53,657 bases of DNA from Verrucomicrobiota bacterium (GTDB taxonomy: Bacteria > Verrucomicrobiota > Kiritimatiellia > SS1-B-03-39 > UBA6053): positions 1 through 53,657 of the forward strand of contig JAFIGD010000036.1 in the NCBI GenBank assembly GCA_020831625.1. Reading direction: 5' to 3'. Shown piece by piece: positions 26,714-35,635 of this stretch. The notes beneath the pieces were generated by a model. That model did no database searches. It was not told the DNA's origin and was given only the letters and a program-made list of their open reading frames with translations. How positions within the stretch are numbered: the stretch's first letter is position 1; each line of letters starts with the position of its first letter. Both the position numbers and the translations under genes were made by a program.

Positions 26714-29700
26714 ATGAACGTATGTAAACTCATCGTAAAGATCCTCCTCCTGATCCTCCTGGCGGCCGCGGGCATGACCGTGATGCTGGGATTCCTGGCA
26801 TGGCTTGCCCAACCGGATTTGCACGCCCCCCTCCCCGGTTATTCACAGGCGGAGCGCGATCAGGCCAAAGCCGCCCGGGACACCTCCTTCGATCCGGAGA
26901 ATCCCCCCGTGCTCCATCTGGACGTGGATTATACCGAGGGACCGGAAGGCTCCTGGTATCCCAAAGGCGAATCCCCGCTCCTCGCCGAACTGGTGGCACA
27001 GGGCAAACTCCCGCCTCTCCCCGAGCGGATCGGACCCGAACCGGTGGTGATGTACGGAGTGGACGGCATCGGGAACTATGGCGGAAGCTGGTACCGCATT
27101 GCCAACTCCGACGGGGATGTCAGCGTCATGACCTGGCGCATCGGCGGCGCCCGGCTGGCCCGCTGGTCCCCGCTTGGCTATCCCGTCAAACCCCATTTGG
27201 CCAAAAGCTGGGAGGTCTCCGACGACCTGCGTGAATACACCGTCCGCCTCCGGCGGGGCATCCGCTGGTCGGACGGTCACCCCTTCACCGCCCGGGATAT
27301 TCTCTACTGGTGGGAGCATGAAATCCTCTTTTTCGAAGGCAACCCCGGTCAAATGCTCGTGTTGGGCCAGCGGGGCGACATTGAAAGAATCGACGACCAT
27401 ACGGTCATTTTCCGTTTCCCGCTTCCCCACGGCCAGTTTCCGGAGGTGATGGCCAAGGAGTCTTTCTGGGCCCCGGAGCACTACCTCCGCCCCTTCCATC
27501 CCGAGCAGGGTGACCCGGAGCGAATCGAACACATGATGAAGGTCCAGAACGCCCCCTCCGCCCGGACCGCCTACTTCCGCCTGAAAGACTTCCGGAATCC
27601 AGAGTTGCCGGCGATGGACCCCTGGATCATGCGCGCGCATCAGTCCTCCGCGCCCTACGCCTTCGTGCGCAATCCCTACTACCCGGTGGTGGATGCACAG
27701 GGCAATCAGCTTCCCTATATCGACAGGGTGGTCAATGATTTGCGCTCGGAGGACATGCTGGCGGTGACCGCCTCCGCGGGAGACATCACCATGCAAATGC
27801 GGCATCTGCGTTATGAGGACCACACCCTCTACATGGGCAACCGGGAAGCCGGACAGTACGATGTTTATTTCTGGTTCAGGGGGGAACGCTCCAACTTCGT
27901 GATTTTCCCCAACCTCAACCGCCGTGTCGACGGGGACAAACCCGAGACCGCCTGGAAACATAAATTCCTCAACAAAAAAGAGTTCCGGCAGGCCCTCTCC
28001 CTGGCCATAAACCGCAAGGACATCATCCGGGCGGAGTATGACAACATCGTTAAACCCGCCCAACTGGATCCGGGTGTCGAATCCCCCTTTCACCATCCCG
28101 GACTCGCCAACGCCTTCATTGAGCACGACCCGGCTCGCGCTAACGCACTGCTGGATGAAATTGGATTGACCGGACGGGACGGGGAAGGCTATCGCACCTT
28201 CCCCGACGGAACCCGGATGACCTTTTTTCTGAATCTCACCGAATTCACCGGAATCGGTCCCTCCCAATTTCTCATCGACGACTGGCGCGCGATCGGGGTG
28301 CGGGTCATCACCCAACTCCTTTCCCGCAATCTCTGGCAGACCAAGCAGTACGCACTGGAACATGACTTCTCGGTGTGGACGGGCGAAAGCGAATTTCTTC
28401 CCCTGACCGAGCCCCGGAACTTCGTGCCCACCGCCGGCCATTCGTTCTATGCTCCGGGATTCGCCTTCTGGTATCTCTTTGGCGGCCTCGACGGTTCCGA
28501 ACGGGTCAAAGACCGGCCCCAGGCGGTCGAGCCCCCGGAAGATCATCCCCTGCGCATCTCCATGCTGCTTCTCCGGGAGGCCATGGCGGTGGCCACCCTG
28601 GAGGAACAACAGCAGGCCTTCTCAAAAATTCTGGACATCGCCGCGGAAAACCTCTGGTCCATCAATATCGCCACCCCGACCCCCCAGTTGGTGGTGGTGA
28701 AACGCGGACTGAAGAATGTCCCCCGCAACGCCATCACCGGCCATATTTTCAACACCCCCGCCAATGCGGGCGTGGAAACCTATTTCTTCGAAAATCCGGC
28801 GGACTCCGAAAGCGCGAAACGTCTCATTCAGCGGCTGATGGTCGAGGTGGACCCCGATCCGCGCCGAACCCTTCAAGAGGTGTCGGCCACGCTGACGGAC
28901 ACCCGGTCCGCGGGGGATCATCTGGGAGGGATCGTTCGTTTCCTTTTCACCGGTATTCTGATTGCAGGCGCGGTGTTGATCATCGTGCGGCATCCCTTCA
29001 TTACCCGAAGGATCGTGATTCTCATTCCCACCGTGTTTGTCATGTCCGTGTGTGTGTTCACCATCATTGAACTGCCGCCCGGAGATTTTATCACGTCCCG
29101 GATTCAACAACTGGAAATGGAGGGGGACACCACCGCCATTCAACAGGCGGAAGAACTCCGGGAGTTGTTTCATCTGGAGGAATCCGCCGCCCTGCGATAC
29201 GTGCGCTGGATCGGCCTCCCCTGGTTTATCAGCTTCGACTCAGCGGATCGGGGACTCATTCAAGGGGATCTCGGCCGCAGCATGGAGGACGGCCAGCGGG
29301 TGAACGAGGTGGTGGGCGACCGCATCATGCTCACCCTGCTTATTTCCCTGTTCACCCTGATCTTCACCTGGGTGGTCGCCATTCCCATCGGGCTCTATTC
29401 CGCGGTGAAACAATACTCCATCGGAGATTATGTGTTCACCTTCTTCGGATTCATCGGCATGTGCGTGCCCCCCATGCTCCTGGCCCTGGTGATGATGTAT
29501 ATCGGCTCCTCGGTTCTGGGTTTGCCGGTCGGCGGACTGTTCTCCCCGGAATACGCCATGCAGCCGCATTGGGATAAAGCCAAACTCATTGATTTGCTTC
29601 AGCACATCTGGATTCCGGTGGTGGTCATCGGTGTCGCCGGCACCGCCGGCATGATCCGGGTGCTGCGGGCTAACATGCTCGACGAACTGGGCAAGCCCTA

Positions 29701-30028
29701 CGTCACCACCGCCCGGGCCAAAGGGGTGCGTCCCTTCAAACTGATCCTGAAATACCCCCTGCGGCTCGCCCTGAATCCCTTTATCTCCGGGATCGGCATG
29801 ATCTTCCCCCAACTGGTGTCCGGAGGCGCCATCGTCGGGATCGTGCTCAGCCTCCCCACCGTCGGCCCCCTCCTGCTCAGTGCCCTGCAGGCCCAAAACA
29901 TGTACCTGGCCGGGTCGATGCTCATGGTGCTCAGTCTGCTCACCGTCTTCGGCACCCTCGTCAGCGACCTGCTGCTGATGTGGGTGGATCCGAGAATCCG
30001 AATCGGCGGGAAAGGAGGCAAGGCGTGA
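26714..30028 (+). CDS. fused substrate-binding protein and OppB/DppB-type permease
   Basis: About 1104 residues join two usually separate transporter parts. A first membrane helix (about residues 5-28) is followed by a family 5 extracytoplasmic solute-binding domain (about 90-690: LAKSWEVSDDLREYTVRLRRGIRWSDGHPFTARDI is its hallmark). A second helix near 735-755 leads into an OppB/DppB permease with a pore segment, a VTTARAKGVRPFKLILKYPLRLALNPF coupling loop and LLSALQAQNMYLAGSMLM. The receptor is thus tethered to the channel. The start at 26714 is chosen for GGAAAG just upstream; 26690 is possible. It overlaps the next gene by four bases (GTGA). Fused forms are unusual; cargo unknown. Confidence 0.88.
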   Translation: MNVCKLIVKILLLILLAAAGMTVMLGFLAWLAQPDLHAPLPGYSQAERDQAKAARDTSFDPENPPVLHLDVDYTEGPEGSWYPKGESPLLAELVAQGKLPPLPERIGPEPVVMYGVDGIGNYGGSWYRIANSDGDVSVMTWRIGGARLARWSPLGYPVKPHLAKSWEVSDDLREYTVRLRRGIRWSDGHPFTARDILYWWEHEILFFEGNPGQMLVLGQRGDIERIDDHTVIFRFPLPHGQFPEVMAKESFWAPEHYLRPFHPEQGDPERIEHMMKVQNAPSARTAYFRLKDFRNPELPAMDPWIMRAHQSSAPYAFVRNPYYPVVDAQGNQLPYIDRVVNDLRSEDMLAVTASAGDITMQMRHLRYEDHTLYMGNREAGQYDVYFWFRGERSNFVIFPNLNRRVDGDKPETAWKHKFLNKKEFRQALSLAINRKDIIRAEYDNIVKPAQLDPGVESPFHHPGLANAFIEHDPARANALLDEIGLTGRDGEGYRTFPDGTRMTFFLNLTEFTGIGPSQFLIDDWRAIGVRVITQLLSRNLWQTKQYALEHDFSVWTGESEFLPLTEPRNFVPTAGHSFYAPGFAFWYLFGGLDGSERVKDRPQAVEPPEDHPLRISMLLLREAMAVATLEEQQQAFSKILDIAAENLWSINIATPTPQLVVVKRGLKNVPRNAITGHIFNTPANAGVETYFFENPADSESAKRLIQRLMVEVDPDPRRTLQEVSATLTDTRSAGDHLGGIVRFLFTGILIAGAVLIIVRHPFITRRIVILIPTVFVMSVCVFTIIELPPGDFITSRIQQLEMEGDTTAIQQAEELRELFHLEESAALRYVRWIGLPWFISFDSADRGLIQGDLGRSMEDGQRVNEVVGDRIMLTLLISLFTLIFTWVVAIPIGLYSAVKQYSIGDYVFTFFGFIGMCVPPMLLALVMMYIGSSVLGLPVGGLFSPEYAMQPHWDKAKLIDLLQHIWIPVVVIGVAGTAGMIRVLRANMLDELGKPYVTTARAKGVRPFKLILKYPLRLALNPFISGIGMIFPQLVSGGAIVGIVLSLPTVGPLLLSALQAQNMYLAGSMLMVLSLLTVFGTLVSDLLLMWVDPRIRIGGKGGKA

Positions 30029-31221
30029 AAAGGCTCCTCCCCCTCCTGCAACACAAATCAACCGGAGCGGATTCACGAATCCCCGCGCCGGAAACCGAGC
30101 CCGGAGGGCTGTCACAGTGGCAACTCATCCGCAAACGCTTTATCCGCCACAAACTGGCGGTGTTCGCCCTCTTTGTGCTGGTGGTGTTTTACCTGATTGC
30201 CGCCTTCGCGGAATTTATTGCCCCGCACGCCCCCCAGTGGCGTGATTTGGATTATATGTTCGCCCCGCCGCAGATTCCGAAATTCAGCCTCCGTCACGGA
30301 ATACACACCGACGCCCTTGTGCCCGCCCACGATCCCGTCACCCTGCAGAAGGACTACCGGGCCTCGGGTGAAAAAGTGCCGCTGGCCTTCTTTGTCAGGG
30401 GAGAGCCCTACCGGTTCTGGGGCCTGATTCCCATGGAACGGCGCCTCTTCGGGATCGACCATTCGCGTCTGGGCGGAGAGGGCTTTGTTCCGGCCGCGGA
30501 AGTTCATCCGGAGGGAATCGCCCCCGCCTTCTATTTTCTGGGAGCCGACAAACACGGGCGCGACCTCTTCAGCCGCCTCGTCTTCGGCGCCCGCATCTCC
30601 CTGTCCATCGGCATGCTGGCGGTGCTGGTCTCGGTGACCCTGGGGATTATCATAGGGGGCATCTCCGGGTATGTGGGCGGACTCACCGACGACCTGATCC
30701 AGCGCTTTATGGAAATTCTCCAGTCCTTCCCCCAGATCCCCCTCTGGATCGCCCTGGGGGCGCTGCTCCCCGCGGACTGGTCGCAGGTGGGGATCTATCT
30801 CGGCATCACCGTGGTGCTCAGCCTCCTCGGCTGGACCGGACTGGCCCGCGCGGTCCGCGGAAAAATCATGGCCCTGCGCGAGGAGGAATACGCGGTGGCC
30901 GCCCGCCTGCTGGGAGCCGGCCACGGCCGGATTCTGTTCAAGCATCTCGTCCCCGGCTTCACCAGTCACATCATTGTCTCCCTCAGCCTCAGTGTGCCCG
31001 GCATGATCCTCGGAGAAACCTCCCTCAGTTTCCTCGGTCTCGGCCTGCGTCCGCCGGTGGTGAGCTGGGGCGTCATGCTTCAGGACTGCATGCACATGCA
31101 GACTGTCGCCCACTACCCCTGGCTCCTGATGCCCGTCGTGTTCATCGTCACCGCCGTCCTCGCCTTCAACTACGTCGGAGACGGCCTGCGGGACGCCGCC
31201 GACCCCTATGCCTCGAAATAA
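30025..31221 (+). CDS. OppC/DppC-type ABC permease
   Basis: A 398-residue inner-membrane permease starting at GTG (30025) with GGAGGC upstream and a four-base overlap with the fused permease gene. It begins with an OppC-type N-terminal segment (QWQLIRKRFIRHKLAVFALFVLVVFYLIAAFAEFI) and has a long periplasmic loop of about 110 residues and the LGADKHGRDLFSRLVFGARISL entry into the transport domain. The coupling loop is EEYAVAARLLGAGHGRILFKHLVPG, and the family end is SFLGLGLRPPVVSWGVMLQD. It is the second channel half for the two ATPases. It converges on the LacI gene with a 35-base gap. Confidence 0.93.
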   Translation: MKRLLPLLQHKSTGADSRIPAPETEPGGLSQWQLIRKRFIRHKLAVFALFVLVVFYLIAAFAEFIAPHAPQWRDLDYMFAPPQIPKFSLRHGIHTDALVPAHDPVTLQKDYRASGEKVPLAFFVRGEPYRFWGLIPMERRLFGIDHSRLGGEGFVPAAEVHPEGIAPAFYFLGADKHGRDLFSRLVFGARISLSIGMLAVLVSVTLGIIIGGISGYVGGLTDDLIQRFMEILQSFPQIPLWIALGALLPADWSQVGIYLGITVVLSLLGWTGLARAVRGKIMALREEEYAVAARLLGAGHGRILFKHLVPGFTSHIIVSLSLSVPGMILGETSLSFLGLGLRPPVVSWGVMLQDCMHMQTVAHYPWLLMPVVFIVTAVLAFNYVGDGLRDAADPYASK

Positions 31222-31256
31222 GTGACGAACCCGCAGATGTTTCATCCCGACCCGGT

Positions 31257-32282
31257 TTATTTTAGATTCGGCAGGGTATTTCCCTCATCCCATTCTGCCT
31301 CAATCATGATGGTTTTAGGAAGAGTGGGAATACCCCGCTCACTTCGATGGATCTGAGCCACCACCAAATCCACAGCTGCCGCGCCGATATTTCCTGCCTG
31401 TTGGTTTACACCCGTGCCATTTTTTGGAGTGGCGCTCTCGTTATCTAAATGAACAAATGCGATATCTAAGGGTATTTGAAACCCGCTGGTCTGCAAAAGT
31501 TCGCTGCCAACGGTGTATCCAACCACCACTTCCGGCCGCCACCGCTTCAGCCATGACTTCAAGCGCGGAATCAGATTTTCGTCCTCATCCGCCCAGAAAA
31601 CAGGGATCTGGCAAGACTTGGGTTGGCGTTCCCTCCATGCAAGATAAGCGGCACTCCACGTTTCATCCACTTTGTCGTCAACCCACTTATGCAGAATCAC
31701 TCCCACGCGCTTGTATCCCCTTTCATTAACGTGCCGAAGGGCGGTGGTCATGCCATGGTACTGATGAGGGGTAACCCTGGATATTTTAGGGATGGTCACC
31801 GTATTTCCAACCGTGGCCAGAGTAAATTTTTCCCAGTCCAGCTCCGGAAAAGGGCCTGTGGCGGGCAACGGAGCGAGAATAAGCCCACCAATATTTCGGG
31901 CTTGAAGAATTTGGTTCCAGCGAGCCACCGGAATGGATGGATCCGTGATCCAAAAGGGTTCGAGCATATACCCAAGTTCCTTTGCGCGGACAAGGGCTCC
32001 CTTATACACTTTACTGCAAAATGTGACTTTCTCCCAACTGTTCTCCTTAGGCCAGGCTGTTAAAAACCCCAGCGTGGCTTGATAATGGACAGGTCGGGCG
32101 GCCCGCTTTTGGGCCATAAGGATTGAGATATAGGGGTTGAGTCGATAACCCATTTCGTTGGCGACACGTTGGACAGTCTCTTGAGTGCCCGCTGATATTT
32201 TCGGATGCTTGCGCAGAGCTAAAGACACCGTAGTGGCGCTGAAGCCGGTTTCCCGGGCGATATCTCTCAATGTGATTGACAT
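31257..32282 (-). CDS. LacI-family transcriptional regulator
   Basis: A 341-residue repressor-like protein. Its N-terminal helix-turn-helix reads TLRDIARETGFSATTVSLALRKHPKISAGTQETVQRVANEMGYRLNPY, and a periplasmic-binding-protein-like effector domain follows (ALRHVNERGYKRVGVIL, VHLDNES). The ATG at 32282 is chosen because the HTH starts a few residues later; an upstream ATG would add 20 residues of no family look. It points toward the transporter operon (convergent) and probably controls the polysaccharide genes in response to an imported sugar. The shared 16-nt motif is a candidate operator, although none lies before this gene itself. Confidence 0.9.
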   Translation of the reverse strand: MSITLRDIARETGFSATTVSLALRKHPKISAGTQETVQRVANEMGYRLNPYISILMAQKRAARPVHYQATLGFLTAWPKENSWEKVTFCSKVYKGALVRAKELGYMLEPFWITDPSIPVARWNQILQARNIGGLILAPLPATGPFPELDWEKFTLATVGNTVTIPKISRVTPHQYHGMTTALRHVNERGYKRVGVILHKWVDDKVDETWSAAYLAWRERQPKSCQIPVFWADEDENLIPRLKSWLKRWRPEVVVGYTVGSELLQTSGFQIPLDIAFVHLDNESATPKNGTGVNQQAGNIGAAAVDLVVAQIHRSERGIPTLPKTIMIEAEWDEGNTLPNLK

Positions 32283-32484
32283 ACTATAAACTTTTTGGGG
32301 TTGAAAAAAGAAAAGTAACAAACGCCATGCGTAAGTCAACAATTAGGGTTTTCATATTTCCGAACACACTCCATATTAGTAATATACCGACAAAAATCTG
32401 TGCGAAGAGTTATCCAACACAACGATGGCCTCCAAGCCGCCCCCGCAGTCCTTTTCAAATCTTCTGAAAGCGTCCAGACCGGCC

Positions 32485-32569
32485 GGTGCCCTCCTCAGCC
32501 GCCTCGCCCCCCGATGCCCTCATCGACGGTATCCTCGGCAGGGAGCTGGCAAAAAGATCAAACAAGTAA
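32485..32569 (+). pseudogene. frameshifted relic of the SDR gene 3' end
   Basis: The segment reads GALLSRLAP, one extra C, then DALIDGILGRELAKRSNK and a TAA stop. This matches the last 25 residues of the SDR at 11011-11862 (GALLSRLAP DILIDGILGRELDKRQRC) in all but a few positions, also at DNA level. Homology is not visible before 32485. It looks like the tail of a lost paralogue. Confidence 0.8.
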
Positions 32570-32664
32570 CAGCGCCAGTCCCCAGACGCGACCGATTCAA
32601 CGTAACAGCGCCTGTCCCCAGGCGCGACCGATTCAACGTAACAGCGCCTGTCCCCAGGCGCGAC
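32566..32664. repeat. 36-bp tandem repeat, about 2.7 copies
   Basis: Units at 32566-32601, 32602-32637 and 32638-32664 begin GTAACAGCGCC and contain GTCCCCAG.CGCGACC; units 2 and 3 are identical over the shared part and unit 1 differs at two positions. Each carries a GCGCCTG/CAGGCGC hairpin in copies 2 and 3. The first unit contains the TAA stop of the SDR relic. Confidence 0.85.
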
Positions 32665-32693
32665 ATGCCCTCCGCATCTGTGGACCGCAAAGC

Positions 32694-32745
32694 TTTTCCG
32701 ATGTTCGGAAAATGCAGACCAACGTTTTCCGAATCTCGGAAAAGC
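32694..32745. repeat. double-hairpin element, copy 1
   Basis: Two tandem hairpins share the same stem TTTTCCGA/TCGGAAAA with loops TGT and ATC, at 32694-32712 and 32725-32743. The same arrangement recurs at 47538-47590. It ends about 43 bases before the histidine kinase start. Confidence 0.85.
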
Positions 32746-32787
32746 GAGGGGATTGTAAATGAGTAAAAAAACAGTATATTAGCAGTG

Positions 32788-35181
32788 ATGAACCAGAACC
32801 ACAGACGATGCCAAAGCATCGTGTTCGCCCTCTTGTTATCCTGGGGGAGCGTCCTCCCGGCCGATCCCTCCCCTCTCATCGTGTCCCTCGACCACGCCTG
32901 GCCGCCGCTCTCTTTTTCCGATGACCGGGGGGAACCGCGCGGAATTCTGATCGACATCTGGCGGGAAATCGGCACCCGCCTGGACCGCCCGGTGGAATTT
33001 CGCCTGACCGACTGGAACGAAAGCATCGTCCAGGTGCGCGAGGGAAACGCGGATCTCCATGGCGGTCTCTTCCCCAATCCCGATCGCGCGGAGTTTCTGA
33101 TCTTCAGCAATGATCTGCTTCCGCTTTCGACGGTCATGTACGTTCGAACCCAAAACATGGTGCTTGAAATCAATGCGTTGGGCACCCGTCCGGTGGGGGT
33201 GGTCGCGGGGAGCCAGGAACTTCGGTTCATGAGGGAAAATCATCCCGATTTAAATTACCGGACTTTCCCGAATAACGAGACGATGATCCTTGCGGCCGTG
33301 CGGGAGGAAATCGACGCCTTTGCGGTCGACTATCCGGTTGGCCTCAACCTGCTCGACCGCCACGCCGATCCGGGCGACTTCCATGTGCTCAGCTTGTTGT
33401 ACAGCCAACACCTCCAGGCGGGATTCGCCCATGATGCGGAACGTCTCCGTGATCAAGTCAACGAAGTGCTCCGGGGCCTCGATCCGGAAGACCTTCGCCG
33501 AATCACGCAGAAATGGATTTCCACCGAGCAAATCTCCGTGCTTCCGCTCTGGTTCTACCCCGCCCTGGCCATACTCGCACTGGCCGTTCTGCTCAGCTAT
33601 CTCATTTTTCTCCATTTCCAAAAACGCCGCCTCAGGCAAACCGTGGAGGAGCGGACCCGGGAATTGCGGCTCGAAAGCCAACGGCTGGCAAACATAATCG
33701 AGGGGAGTTGGTTCGGAACCTGGGAGTGGAACGTGCAAACAGGGGAAGCCCAGTTCAACCACATCTGGGCGGAGCAAATCGGGTATAAGATTGAGGATAT
33801 CAGCCCCATGAACTTTGATTCCTGGGTCGCGCTCATCCACCCCGATGATCTCGAATCCAGCAAGCGCGAAATCGAACGAAACCTCAGGGGCGAAACCACG
33901 CTTTACAATGTCGAATTCCGGATGCGCCACCGCGAGGGTCACTGGGTTTGGATACAAAGCCGCGGACGTGTGGTGACCCGTGCCCCGGACGGAAAGCCGC
34001 TTCTCATGTACGGCACCCACATGGATATTTCCGAGCGGAAATCGATGGAACTGCAGGTACAGCGCGCCCAGCGGATGGAGGGAATCGGCACGCTGGCGGG
34101 CGGGATGGCCCATGAAATCAACAATGTTCTCGCCCCCATTTTGATATCGATTGAATTGCTCAGGGAGAATGCACCGGACGATTCACGCGCTCAAATCCTT
34201 GAAACCATTGAAAAGAGCGCGGTCCGGGGCGCCGATATTGTTCGCCAGGTTCTCTCTTACGCCCGGGGAGCCGAGGGAGAGTTTTCACCGGTTGATCCAC
34301 AAAAGCTCATTTTGGAAATCAGCCGCATTCTGAAAAAAACCCTCCCCCGGAATATTGAGTTCAACACGGACGTGCCCGCTCATATTCCTCTGATTCAGGG
34401 GGATTTCACCCAGATCCAGCAAATCCTCCTCAACCTGTGCCTCAACGCCCGGGACGCCATGCCCGACGGCGGCAGGCTCCTGATTCGAATGAGCACTGCC
34501 GAGGCATCGAACCACCACACGGGAGAACTCAAAATCGAGGTGATCGATACCGGAGTGGGGATCCCCCCCCAACTCCGGGAAAAAATCTTCGATCCTTTTT
34601 TCACCACCAAGAAACTTGGGCAGGGGACCGGCCTGGGCCTGTCGACGACCCTGTCCCTGGTTGAAAGGCACCGGGGGCGGATTGAGGTCACCAGCCAACC
34701 GGGCAAAGGCACGGTATTCACGCTTCACTTTCCCGTTCTGGCGGTGGGTTCCAGCGAATCAGCGGTCACAATACCGGAGGAGCCAAGCCCCGACGCCCGA
34801 ATTCGCGGGGGGCTGATCCTGTTGATTGACGATGAGGAAAGCATACGGAGAATTTCCCGTCTCACCCTTGAAACGCGCGGGTTCCAGGTGATCACCGCCA
34901 AAAACGGCAGGGAGGGGCTTGCCCGTTTCCAGGAACATGCGGGGGAAATCAAAGCGGTGGTCACGGATATGATGATGCCGGTTATGGACGGCGCCGAGGT
35001 CATTCAACGAATACGCGAAATCGACCGGCATGTCCCCATTATTGCGATGAGTGGACTGGTGGAAGATGAGCGTTACACGCATGAAATCAGGGGGCAGATC
35101 AGCCGGTTTCTCGCAAAGCCCTTTACCGCGAAAAAGCTCATAGAGACGCTGGATCGAATTTTACCCCCCTCCAAAGACTAA
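32788..35181 (+). CDS. hybrid sensor histidine kinase with extracytoplasmic solute-binding domain
   Basis: A 797-residue membrane kinase. After a signal peptide (about 1-25), residues about 30-250 form a SBP_bac_3-type sensor domain (SLDHAWPPLSF, REGNADLHGGLFP), followed by one membrane helix (about 252-275) and a PAS/PAC domain (about 300-425). A HisKA domain with His442 in GGMAHEINNVLAPI comes next, then an HATPase_c domain (NLCLNARDAMPDGG, DTGVGIP, GLGLS) and a receiver domain with Asp727 in VTDMMMPVMDG and a late KPFT lysine. It lacks an output domain and has no response regulator beside it, so its partner lies elsewhere. GTG at 32785 is an alternative start. Confidence 0.92.
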   Translation: MNQNHRRCQSIVFALLLSWGSVLPADPSPLIVSLDHAWPPLSFSDDRGEPRGILIDIWREIGTRLDRPVEFRLTDWNESIVQVREGNADLHGGLFPNPDRAEFLIFSNDLLPLSTVMYVRTQNMVLEINALGTRPVGVVAGSQELRFMRENHPDLNYRTFPNNETMILAAVREEIDAFAVDYPVGLNLLDRHADPGDFHVLSLLYSQHLQAGFAHDAERLRDQVNEVLRGLDPEDLRRITQKWISTEQISVLPLWFYPALAILALAVLLSYLIFLHFQKRRLRQTVEERTRELRLESQRLANIIEGSWFGTWEWNVQTGEAQFNHIWAEQIGYKIEDISPMNFDSWVALIHPDDLESSKREIERNLRGETTLYNVEFRMRHREGHWVWIQSRGRVVTRAPDGKPLLMYGTHMDISERKSMELQVQRAQRMEGIGTLAGGMAHEINNVLAPILISIELLRENAPDDSRAQILETIEKSAVRGADIVRQVLSYARGAEGEFSPVDPQKLILEISRILKKTLPRNIEFNTDVPAHIPLIQGDFTQIQQILLNLCLNARDAMPDGGRLLIRMSTAEASNHHTGELKIEVIDTGVGIPPQLREKIFDPFFTTKKLGQGTGLGLSTTLSLVERHRGRIEVTSQPGKGTVFTLHFPVLAVGSSESAVTIPEEPSPDARIRGGLILLIDDEESIRRISRLTLETRGFQVITAKNGREGLARFQEHAGEIKAVVTDMMMPVMDGAEVIQRIREIDRHVPIIAMSGLVEDERYTHEIRGQISRFLAKPFTAKKLIETLDRILPPSKD

Positions 35182-35281
35182 ATCCGTGAATCCGCAGTTG
35201 AAAATTTTTCTTTTCTAATAAATCGACCGCCCCTTCTGCGGACAGCCCCCGAGCCCCTTCAGGAAACGTTTGGGATTGGGC

Positions 35282-35486
35282 TCACAAAATTTCCAACCGC
35301 GTCACCAGCACAATCTCACACGCCCCCGCCCCGGTGTCGTCCCGGGTCGTGGATGTCCGCCAGGTTGTTCCGTTTTCATGGAGCACATTGACCAGATAGC
35401 CCCCGAGCCGCACCCGCTGTCCTTTTTCCAAACACATAATACGTCACCCCGCAAAACGCCAGCAGCAGGAGGGTTTTCAGGCTCAT
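35282..35486 (-). pseudogene. small exported protein gene with a frameshift
   Basis: The ATG at 35486 starts a hydrophobic segment (MSLKTLLLLAFCGVTYYVF), after which the frame closes. One frame over, an open stretch LEKGQRVRLGGYLVNVLHEN continues to TGA at 35282-35284. The two halves join at an A5 run near 35427, and the total of 205 bases needs a single-base shift. It looks like a signal-anchored small protein that has been broken, or a sequence error at the homopolymer. The rest of the 450-base gap (35182-35635) shows no other gene. Confidence 0.45.
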
Positions 35487-35550
35487 GGGTTGAACATAGA
35501 CAAAATCACATCCGTAGACAAGCCCTGAGCAAAAACACAATTAAATCCGG

Positions 35551-35578
35551 ATGATCCTGTGATCCCGTCAAAAAAACC
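35551..35578. repeat. dispersed ATCCTGT-type repeat, short copy
   Basis: ATCCTGTGATCCCGTCAAAAA here resembles ATCCTGTTATCCTGTCAAAA within the larger copy at 40087-40285. It lies upstream of the first antiporter gene. Confidence 0.45.
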
Positions 35579-35635
35579 AATCGGATACTTTTTGCCTTTC
35601 TTTTGCCCGGCGCGGGCTTAGTTTCATCCTTAACC

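Noticed and set aside
26843-28609. 588-codon minus-strand open frame opposite the fused receptor-permease
   Set aside because: No recognisable domain and typical shadow composition; the plus-strand protein has a clear binding-protein signature.
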